From positions 14,278,001 through 14,342,000 of the forward strand of contig JAZBRS010000049.1 in NCBI GenBank assembly GCA_037176725.1: a DNA stretch of 64,000 nucleotides. Direction: 5' to 3'. The notes under the pieces were generated by a model. It ran no database searches, was not told the origin of the DNA, and was given only the letters and a program-made list of their open reading frames with translations. Shown here one piece after another: positions 13,301 through 24,009 of this stretch. Source of the DNA: Posidonia oceanica. Taxonomy: Eukaryota; Streptophyta; Magnoliopsida; Alismatales; Posidoniaceae. The position numbers and the translations under genes are program-made. The number at the start of each line of letters is the position of its first letter. Position 1 is the first letter of the stretch.

Positions 13301-13609
13301 TTATTTGGGTTGGAGGTGTAGTACAGAAAACTTGGCCACTTGGCCTATAAGTTTAACCTCCTTGAATGTTCAGTCTCAAGAAAAGCTGTCTTTAGTTGAT
13401 GCAATATGTGTTAGTGTCCTTATTCTGCTGTGTCTTGATGGACTGCAGAAGCTGGAGGAATTGTGACGGATGCTGTGGGAAAACCCTTGGATTTCTCGAG
13501 AGGCAGGCACCTTGACCTTGACGGAGGTATCATCGTCACAAATCACAAGCTCATGCCCCTACTACTGAATGCAGTGCAAGAAGCAATCAAAGAGAAGTCT
13601 AAAATCTAA
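4369..13609 (+). CDS. SAL1: SAL1-type 3'(2'),5'-bisphosphate nucleotidase (PAP phosphatase), 8 exons
   Basis: Removes the 3'-phosphate of 3'-phosphoadenosine 5'-phosphate (PAP) to give AMP. In plants SAL1/FRY1 acts in chloroplast and mitochondrion and controls PAP retrograde signalling and sulfur metabolism. Exons read from splice sites: 4369-4662, 6297-6372, 12040-12113, 12220-12422, 12632-12842, 12918-13016, 13095-13248, 13449-13609. Together they give 423 residues without a stop, all joins in phase. The motifs of the lithium-sensitive, Mg-dependent phosphatase family are present: VAEED at the exon 3/4 join (about residues 145-149), DPIDGT at 209-214 and WDHAA at 360-364. The basic, Ser-rich first 70 residues before MTVASMASYE look like an organelle transit peptide. 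ATG 4369 is chosen because it opens this frame; an internal ATG just before that motif could give a cytosolic form. Intron 2 is 5.7 kb and holds TE fragments. The gene looks functional. Confidence 0.93.
5492..5845 (-). pseudogene. LINE reverse transcriptase fragment in SAL1 intron 1
   Basis: The frame encodes 117 residues with the motif RKGLRQGDPLS, diagnostic of LINE reverse transcriptases. About 45 residues later comes QYAGNTVIL where an active enzyme has a YADD catalytic box. The two catalytic aspartates are therefore lost and the piece is non-functional. It lies antisense to SAL1 within intron 1 (4663-6296). The rest of that intron shows no further gene. Confidence 0.7.
7605..7690 (+). 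mobile_element. possible tRNA-derived SINE head in SAL1 intron 2
   Basis: GGCCTAGTGGTAAC (A-box-like) is followed about 20 bases later by GGTCAAGAGTTCAAGTATC (B-box-like), the order and spacing of an RNA polymerase III promoter in plant tRNA-derived SINEs. No tRNA fold can be made and no clear tail or target-site duplication was found, so this is a tentative call. The sequence around it (6400-9800) shows no coding region; 7000-7560 has some LTR-like features (a TATATA stretch, then a leader-like GGAACCCTAACTT) but no defined ends. Confidence 0.35.
9852..10355. repeat. dispersed repeat, copy 1 (SAL1 intron 2)
   Basis: About 500 bp that recurs nearly unchanged at 44963-45338 plus 53386-53524, where it is split by a CACTA element. 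The shared block begins near GGTATTTTATTATTCAAGAG and runs at least to GATGGTTAGGGGTG, the point where the Ogre LTR interrupts the second copy. It has no convincing coding content and no recognised ends. It serves here as the empty-site reference for the CACTA insertion. Confidence 0.8.
10441..10747. mobile_element. Tourist-like MITE (PIF/Harbinger) in SAL1 intron 2
   Basis: A 307-bp AT-rich stretch flanked by TTA on both sides (10438-10440 and 10748-10750). Its ends form imperfect inverted repeats: the left end GGATCCGTTTGGTAAAAATT and the complement of the right end GGCCCCATTCGATAAAGATT agree at about three quarters of positions. TTA duplications and GG-CC-TTTGG termini are hallmarks of PIF/Harbinger MITEs. 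No coding capacity. Confidence 0.55.
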
Positions 13610-13960
13610 ATCTGTGTAGTAGAAATTGTCACTCGGTCATATTATAACATGTAATCATTTCGCTAAGAACATGCATCGATACTCCCCACCTCTCATGCAA
13701 TGATCTTCACAATTGCTTTGTGATAATGATTGAGAAAGGGATGCTGAGCACTATTTTGTATTTTCCTCAAATCTTGATGCAATTCTTCTTTTTTACTTAG
13801 CAACAGGATTACCTATTTTGACTCCTGGTGGTACCACTGTTCTTGTAGCTTTCTTACACGGCTCTCGCAATATTTATTATATCCATGGCTGGGGTAGAAC
13901 CAGAATTGTTGAACTATACATAAATAATACTATACGTCAATTTTTACATGAAGTTGATAT
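13610..13960. other. convergent intergenic spacer between SAL1 and BCKDHA
   Basis: 351 bp separate the stop codons of the two tail-to-tail genes. The stretch is AT-rich and should hold both 3' untranslated regions and poly(A) signals; the AATAAT-like words on either strand are candidates only. No gene or TE is seen. Confidence 0.7.
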
Positions 13961-16721
13961 CTAAAGTGGCACATCAGGTGGATAATCCAACGGATGTTTC
14001 TTGATTGTCTCTCGTAGTGTTTTCTCTTGCTCTCGGAGGTCGCTAGGAAGAACATTATATACATCTGTAAACAGATCTGCAAGAGGAGGCTTCTCCATTT
14101 TCTCTGCAACCTGGATGGCATGTAATAGCTGCAAGAAAGCTGAATCAGTAGCTGTACACAAAGAAACTAAAAGAGGAGACGGGATGAACGTGTTAGAATG
14201 TCCACCTCCTTCCTCGCACTGGTCTTCAGCTCTAATTCAGAGGTATCACACCACCAGCCATTCCCCTCAATCCATTTTCTGTACCTGGAAACTGGATCTC
14301 GTGCTGTTCTCCAGTGTTCGATCTCGTCGATGGGGCGGTACTTTGTAGAATCATCAGATGTGGAGTGGTGGCCTACTCTGTAAGTTAGTGCCTGGATGTT
14401 TTATTGAAAGGGTAGATAGCATTATAAATTAAAGAGATTTGTTATTGCATTTGGACTGCTAGTTTACCAAAATTTGCTAGTATATAAGTTTTCAAACCTC
14501 GACAAGAATAGGTCTGGATTCACTTATCGCCATTTCACGAGCAGCATGAACAGCACTATAGATAGCAAGAGCATCATTTCCATCTACTCGGATGCTGCGA
14601 ATTCCATAAGCCTGACCTTTAACAACTGCACCATCACCTGCCACAATCCATAACATGAACTAATTAGGGATTAAAATTAAGATCTTTAAGTTCCCAAATG
14701 GTAAAAATATTGAAGCAGGGGGTAGGCAAGTACTTCTAAATTGTTCTGATGTAGGAGTACTAATAGCCCACCCATTGTTTCTACAGAAGAATACAACTGG
14801 AGCCTCCATCACAGCAGCAAAATTCATGGCAGCATGGAAATCTCCCTGGAATGCAATTTAATTATCAGGTGAAAAAAGAAATAGTATATTCTTAAAACTT
14901 ATTACTTGTGCTAAAGAGTTTCAGTATCACCTCACTAGTTGCTCCATCACCAAAATATGTGATCACGCAGACCTTCTTCTTGTCCATTTTTAGTGAGTAA
15001 GCAGCTCCAACGGCATGGGGAAGCTGCGTACTGGAATTCTAAAACAGGTGAACAATGATATTATCTATAAATTTGTTGGATGTTCCAAGAAGCAGAGCCA
15101 ATTTGGAGAATGAGTATGACTCTTACGCAATTGGGGATGACACAGTGAAGTACTTGTGCTTAGCAGATCCTTAGTGGATTGGCATTTGCCGTCCTTTCCC
15201 ATAATCAGACTGGTTGCCAAAGCACTGGTTTGCGAATTCCTGTAGCGTGAAGCCACGCCATAAAAGAACACCAAGCTCCCTATACTGAATTCACAGGCAC
15301 AAGTAAAAATAAACCCTCAAAACATCTTGGTAAGAAAGAGGAACCAAAGGAGCTAAAAAGGAAATGTGACCTATATAACATTCCTCAGTTACCTGTGCGA
15401 AAATAACATCATCAACTGTAAGAGCAGCTGCTGATGCAATGCTGATAGCTTCTTCTCCACGACAGGTGAGATAGAAGGATATCCTCCCTTGCCTCTGAGC
15501 TTCGTAAAAAATGGTATCCATGACTCGCAATGTCACCATGTTAGTATACATCTTTACTGCAAGTTCCTTGCTCACCTGTGAAGGTAAAGGATTCATTTGC
15601 TAGTCATAATTTGGCAGCCACTCGCAAGTTTATCTCAATGTTACGAATAATAATTTTATTAAAAGGATTAGACTAATGCCATCTCCAATACTTGAATTAT
15701 CAATGTAGCCGAGAGAGTTTTCGATGTTTTCTGCATGTTTATGCCTTACAGAGAAGCACATTGGATTTGATTTTACGAAAGAGTACCTCTTGGAAGCTGC
15801 AGCCTGAGATTGTCTGCCCATTGTCATCTAGAACCCGGTAGCAATTGATTCTCTCGTCAGACAATTCTGAGGAATTTTCTCTCGGCAGTGAATGCTACCT
15901 TTCCACCAGGGAAATCCAAGTCCTGCCACGAGCATGCAATGCCAGAGGTTTAGATACAATATATATGAAAAAATGATATCAGTCTAGCTTCTTATTTCCG
16001 AATTCAGCTGCAAGAAATTAACCTGATAAAAAAATGCTGCAAAAACATCAATTACAAGCACAATGAAAAAAAAAAGACAATGGTAGTTTAAATAATTCAA
16101 GCAAGAAGTAACCCCCCTTGACCTGGAATGCAGAATTGATGTTCCAAACTGGATTAGTCTTTCATTTTTACTAATAGTCATCATAATAGCATACACAGCA
16201 TAAGCAGACAACTCAGAAGTTAGAAAACAAAATGAATTGTGGGTGTTAAAATATATAGTTTTTTTATTAGAATAAAACTAGAATAATTTACTTTCTAGTA
16301 TATCTCTTAGCTTTCCTAGATTGATTTGGAATATGATCCAATTATTTTGTACTTTTTCTCTCTTCTATATATATGTGTAGAAGAGGGATAATGTTAATCT
16401 ATTCTATTCTCTTCCCGTAGTTTTAACTGTTAAAAATTGAGGCTTAAATAATATAAGAATTTTATATAATTAAAATTCAATATCTCAAGATCTATCATGA
16501 TAAATTATCACAAAATAGAGTATATACGGAAGCGTACCTGAATTCATGTGGAAAACATAGGTTTCCTTGATCAACAACCTAGACCTGGTCTTCCAAGTCT
16601 CAAAATTCTCTTTTCTTCTTCAAACTCAAGATGGAATGAGAGAGAAGGGAGGCTATGCTATATCATGTATACTTAAGGCTTAGGATTAAGACCTCTTTTA
16701 TAGAATTCTATAAAAACACAT

Positions 16722-19125
16722 TGTAGACACTCCGATTTTGTAGTCCTTCGTCGACGATTTTCTCTCAAATATATGTTCAACCGTGGCGGTCCCCACCTTT
16801 TCACTCAACTCAAATCCAAACCTAAGCCTTGTCCAAAATCCAAACCCAAGCCTTGTCCAAAACTAAGCCTAATCCCAAATCCAAGCCCAAGTCCAACCAA
16901 AAATCCAAGAAAAACATCCAAAATCCTCTTTAGGGCGTAAAACGCTGCCTGAGGCTGCATCTTATGTAAGACGCAGCTCAGGTACGCGTCCTACACACTG
17001 GGACTAACAGAGCTCGATTTTTTGGTTTCCATTTGATCCAAAGTGCAATTACCATCACACCCCTCATCCAGAACACAATCTCGGACTTGTCCGAGACCTT
17101 TCGTTTCATCTTCCCACGTTACAAATCCATGCAGCCATACAAAAACACTTTTTCTTCTCCATTGAAGAGGGACCAAAAAGAGAACACCCCTGAGTCTCCT
17201 TGCTTCAGGGAGAACCCATCTAATTCCACTAGAATTCCCAGACCTCCGACCAACCCTGAGCACTCCCAGGCCTCTCACAAACCTAAACCAGCCCTCCAGT
17301 CGCCACCACTACTATCCAAATCCGAGGAGAATCGCCGGCGAAGGGAAGCCACATCAACCTTCAAAAACAGGTAGGTTTCCTCCCTCCTTAGCTCAAAATT
17401 TTATTGTCTACGTAATATATGTTTGTTTCGATGCATTTTATCTGAGTTTTATTCGCCTTTATCTCTGTTATTGCCACTGTTTCTTTTCTCTGATGATGGG
17501 TTCACCGGCCGTGCGAGGCTATCGGCCAATGAGCACGGCCGGAGCTCCATCACCACTGCATTAACATCTTTAGGCTCTACATGACCTCCCCAAGCCTTCG
17601 CTGAGCTTCATGGCCATATACCATGGCTTCCCGGACTTACAGTGGCCGGAGAACCCACTGGATTCCGACGAGAGGCAAGTGGAGGTGGAGAGGATGATTT
17701 AAACGTCCGTTTCTTATAGAAATTACATGGTTATGTTCGTAGATGTCTACTCTTACTTGAGGAACGATTTTTGTTTGGATTCGTTTTGATTCAAATGGAT
17801 TTTTAGTCTGAATGCTCTGTCAGGGCATAAGACGCTAAGCCTGGTGCGTCTTACGTAAAACGCTACCAAGGCTAGGCATTCAATGCCTCTGATATTGATT
17901 TTTCATATTTTTTTTCATAAAATGTTTGGAATACTTCCTAATATCTGATTTGTGATGCATACTGGGATTTTGATCCATTCTTATCATATTTTCTTCATTT
18001 AAAACATGTAAATAAAACAAGTTTTATTTCCTGAGTTTTAAATCTAAAAAAAAATAATAACTTAGGTGTAAGACACTGGAAATCATAACATCTTACGTAG
18101 GACGCTTGAAATCATAACATTTTACATTTCTGTCCTCTTTTTTCCCTATTTTACTCATCAAAAGAGATCTTATTGATTCATTGAGATCTGACATATGTTG
18201 CATGCATGTGTTTAACCTTGTTCAAGTTGTTTTTTCTGGATTTATAATATTTCTTTGGGATTATTTGGCCACAATTAAACAGTTTGTTTCCTTTGAGTGT
18301 AAGACGCAGCAAAAGTCTGCGTCTTATGTAAGACGCAATACCTATAGCGTCTTATATCCCAGACAGATATTTTTCTGAAATAATCCTTAAAAATGCTTAA
18401 AAATGTTTTTAAACGATTTTGAAATTTAATATTGGAAGGCATATCATGATTTACATCATGTTCTAGTTGATTTACATGATTTCTATGATTTGAGCATAAG
18501 ATTTATTTAATTCTAGATTGGTCATATTTTACACCTGGATTTTCTGTGTTAGACGCTGATGCTGGGAATCCCAGTGTCCAACACTTCCAGTAAACTGAAC
18601 CTTGTTTTGAAGTTTCCAACATTATTTTTGGGTTTGTTTACTTTGATTTTAATCATCCAATATGATTTGCATGTCTACAGTGTTTTGAGGCATTTCACTT
18701 TCACTTTTTGGCATATTTTCAAAGATATTTAGCATGTTTTCATAAGGTATATAGCATGTTTTTACATGACATGGCATTATCGCCCTCGGGCGTACAGTAA
18801 ATGGCATCATTGCCAATATTAGCCACAAACGAGCGAAATAGCCTAGAAAGACCTACTCTCTCGGACGCATGGAGGTGCCTAAAACATTTCCCATGCGTAA
18901 TAGGAGTTCTTACCCGATCTCGGCCCGTAATGATCCTGTGTCATATCCTTTGTATTTTATTTATTTTACATGTTTTCCGATTTTTCTCGTCTTCTGGTTT
19001 TCAAAATAAACTAGGTGGCGACTCCAAATTTTTGTTTCCTTTTCTTCAGCCTTCGCTCGTTTTTCATACTTCTTTTTGCCGTGACCAACGATCGGCACAT
19101 CGAGTCGTTCGGTCGCATGGTTACA
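16722..19125 (+). mobile_element. solo LTR of a Tat/Ogre-type gypsy element, TSD CACAT
   Basis: It starts TGTAGACACTCCGATTTTG and ends GGTTACA, flanked by CACAT at 16717-16721 and 19126-19130. The uninterrupted copia LTR at 33965-34454 shows the empty site with a single CACAT. Class is inferred from the TGTAGACAC start and from a block at 18841-18936 also present in the Ogre/Tat LTR at 62257-62352. No internal region remains, so this is the product of LTR-LTR recombination. The ORFs inside (17033-17374, 18801-19187) have no relatives that I recognise. Several GCGTCTTAnGTAAGACGC-like palindromes occur in it. Confidence 0.85.
18841..18936 (+). promoter_or_regulatory. conserved LTR block of unknown role, copy 1
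   Basis: About 96 bp running from GCCTAGAAAGACC through GGTGCCTAA and TAGGAGT to CCCGTAATGATC. The same string of words, equally spaced, occurs at 62257-62352 in the other Ogre/Tat LTR, although the sequences around it do not align. It lies about 190 bp before the LTR end and about 80 bp before GGTGGCGACTC (19014-19024). Position near the 3' end of the LTR suggests a role in the transcript (R region, RNA 3' end formation or reverse transcription), but this is inference. Confidence 0.55.
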
Positions 19126-19724
19126 CACATATTCCCAATTTGATCCATCAACAAATGGCAATATGTCCAAATAGTCTCTACACATAAGACCCACACCACT
19201 TAAGATATCAATAGGCTCAACCTAAACCAAATAGATCACTTCCAATGAGCCTAATAATAAAATAGCCTATAATACTTTAATTGATTTTATATTGGCTTAT
19301 ATATTATTGGATTTTAACCTAACAATTTCTCACTTGAGCCACATATAAAATTAACAATTAAAGCATTAAAACTTTAAAAGCTCAAAATGGCTATTTAAAT
19401 AAAGACATCTTACAATCCGGTCCATCAATTGTACCAACATAGGATCAAAGAGGTTTCATTACTTTAAGTGTAATTCAACCCACAATGGTCACTAATACTA
19501 ATACAACTAAACGACATGGATCAAGTATAGATGTGTAGTATAGAATTTAGGCAAGTGTGGATGTGTAGTATGGAATTTAGGTGAAGTGATCTTAACACGT
19601 CCATATCCAACTGGTCCAATCTTTAGTGAGATCAATATAAATATCCAGAATGTAAATAACTGAAAACTTTATTTCAGTAGAAAACAATGTCTATTACAAC
19701 AGAGCATCCAAATACAAACTCCTA

Positions 19725-20099
19725 CTAAACCAATACATCATTAAATGATGCAACACCTATATGAGCCACATGCTCATGAAAGAGCTTGGGTGTTACTCCC
19801 TTGATAAGCAGATCTGCAATCATGGACTTTGTCCCAATATACTCTATAGACAACTGACCATTCTGGATTCTTTCTTTCACAATCAGGAACTTAATGTCTA
19901 TATGCTTAGACTTTGATGAGCTCCTATTGTTATTAGAATATAGCATCGCAGATTTATTGTCACAACATAACTTAAGCGGTCTTTCAATTCCATCTACAAT
20001 CTGTAGATCCGTGACAAAATTCATTAGCCATATTTCCTGATTGGATGTTTTATAGCATGCTATATACTCAGTTGCCATAGTTGGAGTTATAAGTGTCTT
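19725..20099 (-). pseudogene. copia RNase H, C-terminal part
   Basis: The frame contains TMATEYIACYKTSNQEIW and, further on, LCCDNKSAMLYSNN and KHIDIKFLIVKERI, the usual end of a Ty1/copia RNase H domain, reading into the 3' untranslated region. Its N-terminal half lies on the other side of the inserted chromovirus, at 29462-29700. The domain is therefore physically split by 9.4 kb and cannot be made. Confidence 0.85.
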
Positions 20100-22695
20100 T
20101 GTAATATCCGGATTTTTCAAAATATAATTTGAGTTAATTTTTGAAAAATTAATTCCCAGATTATTTTGTGTATGGGAATTGATTGCTTGTAAATGGAATT
20201 ATGTTCTTTAAGCAATCGTATTTAGTTATGTGTTTGTTCCCTTCTGTGGAATTTGTCTCTGGCTCCCTGTGCTATGTGGTTATTTTGGCATGAGAAAATG
20301 AGGACTTGAGTGCAAATAAGGAGAAGAAGGGGGAAGAATGCAAAATGCTCCCACAGTACTCAGCCGTTTGCCACTGTATGTCTACGACCTGCAACCTCCG
20401 CGATCCCCGGCGATCCACTGGCAGGAGGCGGCTGTTAAAGCGGTGGTTTGGGAGGGCTGGCGAGAGCATCGAAGAAGGAGGACCAGAGCCAGAGAAGAAG
20501 AAGAGCTATGCCGGAGGAGGAGAAAGGAGGCGAGCTCGGGCTGCAGAGGAAGTGGAGAAGGACAAGGAAAAGAGAAGCGTGCCAAGCTCTGTATGCATTC
20601 CACCTCTTCTTTTCTCTCCAATCATGCATCTTGCTATGCCATAGAGATTATAGATTTTATTGGCAATTTTGAATGGATTTGAAGGTGAATGTGTGGTAGG
20701 AAGGATTGTGAATGTTTGGAGCTTCTTGCCTTTCGAATTTGATTTCTCGAACTATGGTACATGAAATGTTGTGATTCTTGTGCTCAACTGTAGAGCACCT
20801 TCGTGGCTTTGATTTGTGTATTTTTGTGAAATTTGTGGTTGTGTGTGGTGGAACCGATTGAGGTTCCCATTTTGGGCAATTTTGGATCGCCCCTGTTTCA
20901 AATTTCTGAGATCGTCTGGTTCGGTATACCGTTTTGGATCGGTATGCCGTTTTCGCCCAGAATTCAGTGTACCGGACCTTTTCGATCTACCATTTTTGCT
21001 GCTATGTGTGTCAGCCCAGGGCCTGATTCGGTCGACCGACCCATTTCGGTCGACCGTGATAGTGAGCTAATCGGTCAACCAGATGATTCCGGTGTGCCGT
21101 TTCATGGCCTGAGATTGAACTTGGCTGCTGGTCCAATCGACCAAACAATTTCGGTCTGCCGAACTAAAGCCCAAACCTGTTTTAAAGTGGTTTTCTACTA
21201 GTTTTTGGGTTTGCATTGGTAGTGCCAAATGATGAAATGGTTCTATGGATATTTTGGCAATATGAATGATTTGCAAATGGTTTTGAAATGATTTCCAAAA
21301 GAGTTTGGAAAAGAAATGCATGATTTCCATAGATTTTGAGATTGTGGTACTGTAGGGATCCGATGAAAGAGACGGATTACCCTCTGTGCCGGTGCTGGTT
21401 GGGCCTGGGGTTAAGGGTGGGCACCCAAACCACCCAAATCGGTTAACCAAACCAAACCAAACCATTTTTTGTGGTTCAGTTCGGTTTTTCAAATTCAGTG
21501 GTTCGATTTGGTTTGAAATATCTCCAAACCGAACCATATGGTTTGGTTTGTGATTTCAGGAGCGGTTTAACCTAACCGAACCACACCCAATATAGGTTAT
21601 ATCTATTAATATATTATATGTATATTAAATATTTAAAAGAATATAAACCGAGTGAAGAGTAACTTGTAAGGCTGTAACAAGGACGAACAAACAATGTTAT
21701 TTATATAATATTATTCTTTTACTAAATTATGTTTAATCGTGGATGACTTGTTGTAGTTGTGACTTGTGGTTAATAATTTAATATACTGTTTAATTTTTTT
21801 TCTATCTTATATCTTGTTATATTCTTTCATTTTTCACTATCAACGTTTTATTTTTTCTATATGTTTTATTAAATGGTTAAACCACAAATTGAACCGAACC
21901 AAACCGATTTTGAGTGGTTCGGTTTGGTTCGGTTTTAATAGGTAAAATGGTTCGATTTGGTTTGAAAATTGTTCAAACCAAACCATATGGTTCGGTTTGT
22001 GGTTTTGCTTCAAATCGAACCATGCCCACCCCTAACTGGGGTTAGAGTCCCAAGACGCTCGGGCACCAAAGGGGCGATAGAAGGACGCAACTCCGTGTAT
22101 ATCGAGAGATGGTATGAAATGAGGGCTGAGTTCCCGGGATGGTGGTTCCTCCCACACGGGGTAGCCCACGCAGCAGTGCAGTGGGATCGAGGTTAGAGTC
22201 CTAGGCGACTGCTTGTGGGTAGGTCGGTCACCTGTGGCCATGGTGATACGACAGAGTTTTTTTGTAGACTGTGAGTGTGGTTTTCTGAGATGGTTTTAGA
22301 CAGATATCTGAATGCATGAAATGTTCTATGAAAGCATATGATTTCAGAGGAAAATAATTATGTTTGAAAATGGCATGGTTTTGCAAGTGAATTGTCTCAA
22401 TTGTGAGTTTTAATTATATGGATTCTAGTTGATGTTTCTTTACTGTGATTTTTGGTGAGCGCATACTGGGTGACTTTGATGTCACTCGTGCGTTTTGTGT
22501 TTGATTTTTAGGAGCAAATTAGAGGTGCAGTCCAGTCCTGTGCCTTATAGGAGCCATGTAGCCGCACACTAATGTTCTGGGTAAATAGTTTCTAAAGTTT
22601 TATTTTTTAATGTAAATAACAGATTAGTTCCTTTTAATTAATTATTAGTTATTTTGGGTAGAGTTGATACTGTTATGTGACGTTTTGGCGTTACA
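20100..22695 (+). repeat. Tekay/Del 5' LTR with an inserted hAT element
   Basis: 2596 bp including the 623-bp hAT element at 21412-22034, so about 1.97 kb of true LTR, matching the 2.0-kb 3' LTR over its length with scattered differences and small indels. The middle part (20920-21160) holds several short palindromes such as CGGTCGACCG and CGGTATACCG. The ORFs at 20306-20682 are in LTR sequence and not genes. Confidence 0.9.
21412..22034. mobile_element. non-autonomous hAT element inside the 5' LTR
   Basis: Ends are inverted repeats: TAAGGGTGGGCAC on the left and the complement of TGCCCACCCCTA on the right. They are flanked by an 8-bp duplication with one mismatch (CCTGGGGT at 21404-21411, ACTGGGGT at 22035-22042). 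The 3' LTR at 28800-28830 shows the empty site with a single CTGGGGT. The subterminal parts repeat GGTTCGGTTTGGTT-like words on both arms. No transposase. Same family as 46410-48396. Confidence 0.85.
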
Positions 22696-22698
22696 GAG

Positions 22699-22710
22699 TG
22701 GTATCAGAGC
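22699..22710 (+). promoter_or_regulatory. primer binding site of the chromovirus (tRNA-iMet type)
   Basis: TGGTATCAGAGC begins three bases after the LTR end and is the complement of the 3' end of initiator tRNA-Met, the usual primer of plant Tekay/Del elements. Confidence 0.9.
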
Positions 22711-22829
22711 TTAGGTTCACTAAGTGCACCAGCTTAGTAGTGTCTGGTCTAGTGGCTCCATAGGATTGTACAATATATGACATTGCACCAGATTTTCTTT
22801 CTGTGATTGTGTTTTGTGGCGACAGCAAG

Positions 22830-23950
22830 ATGCCGCTCAAGGGTCGAGGTTGAGGTAGGACTTCCACATCTAGCTCTACCTTGGAAGAGGAAGGCGAATG
22901 GAGAGGCGTGTAGCGGGAGCTGGGAGAGATGGTGCGGAGGATTGTCCAGTCCCTCAGAAAGGGCAGCTCAAGCGAGGCCAAGGGGGACCTGTGGATCTCT
23001 TATTTCCGCAAACTGGGCGCGCCAACCTTTGATGGCCGGGGCAAGCCAGAGGATGCTAAGGTGTGGCTGTCTGAGGTGGAGAAGATCCTGGAGGGCATAG
23101 AGTGCCCAGTGGAGAAGTGGGTTCGATTGGTCACCTTCCAGCTCAAGGGCGAGATTGACACGTGATGGAAGTCTGTGCCGTACGAAGTTCCTAGACACTA
23201 ATTTACTAATGATCTCTTGGGAGGATTTCTGGGACGTGTTTTATGAGAAGTATTTCCCGGAGCATGAGAGGGATCGTCTGGACAGAGAATTCCAGAACCT
23301 GAAGCAAGGAAACATGACGGTGACAGAGTATGAAACGGCTTTCACCTGACTGGAGCAGTTTGCTCAGGTGTTTGACACTGAGAAGCGCCGAGCAAAGAGG
23401 TTTGTGAAGGGATTGAATCCAGCTCTCCGGTCAAGGGTTTTGGGCTATAGGTGCCCAACCTTGGTGGATGTAGTGGAACTGGCGACTCTGTACGAGGATG
23501 ACCACAAGCTATTTTTGGAAGAGCGCCCTAAAGGCAAAGGAAAGATGTTCACCCTGTGGCCTTACGCACTTGGAGGGCCGAGCTCTAGAAGTTCTGGGAG
23601 TTCTGGGAAGGAAGGAACGCTCGGACTCCGTTGCTGAGGAAGGGTACAGTGTTGTTAGGAGAGGGAGTACTAGACATAGCCAGACTGGCTCGAGCAGTGG
23701 GACAAGATCCCGTTTCAACTGTGGCAAGCCAGGGCATTTCGCCGCATAGTGCACCAATCGGTATCGAGGCTTGGAAAACGTGAGGTGCTATAACTGTGGA
23801 AAGACTGGGCATTTCTAGTGAACCTGCACTGAGCCACCAAAGCCTGCTGGAGATGCACCCTGCCAACCAACCAAGGGACGGGTGTTTGCCATAACTGCTC
23901 CTAATGCTGGTCCCCCGGGGGACATTGTAGAGGGTAAGGAACAGGAGTGA
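22830..23950 (+). pseudogene. chromovirus gag, degenerate
   Basis: Three reading frames together show a retrotransposon capsid region (SYFRKLGAPTFDGRG, then EDFWDVFYEKYFPEHERD, then YETAF and a GLNP motif). Two zinc-knuckle motifs follow, FNCGKPGHFAA and CYNCGKTGHF, near 23715-23820. A candidate start at 22830 is followed after a few codons by TGA. Further in-frame stops lie near 23163, 23347, 23748 and 23818, and the frame changes at least twice. Structural protein of the element; not functional here. Confidence 0.85.
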
Positions 23951-24009
23951 ATATGTAATCTGAGTCTTTCCTATTGTAAAGTATCTAGTACTATTCCCTA
24001 ATAATAATT

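Larger units (their letters stand above)
16428..19324 (-). repeat. copia 3' LTR (488 bp), split by a solo LTR
   Basis: The pieces 16428-16721 and 19131-19324 together match the 490-bp LTR at 33965-34454 along their whole length, with scattered substitutions. Next to its inner edge, on the minus strand, is a purine-rich AAGTGAGAAAT that fits a polypurine tract. The 19325-19724 stretch beyond it is copia 3' untranslated sequence without a gene. Confidence 0.9.

Noticed and set aside
20306..20682. Overlapping ORFs on both strands near the start of the chromovirus 5' LTR, repeated at 27633-27999
   Set aside because: They lie within the LTR, are in several frames at once and differ between the two LTR copies.
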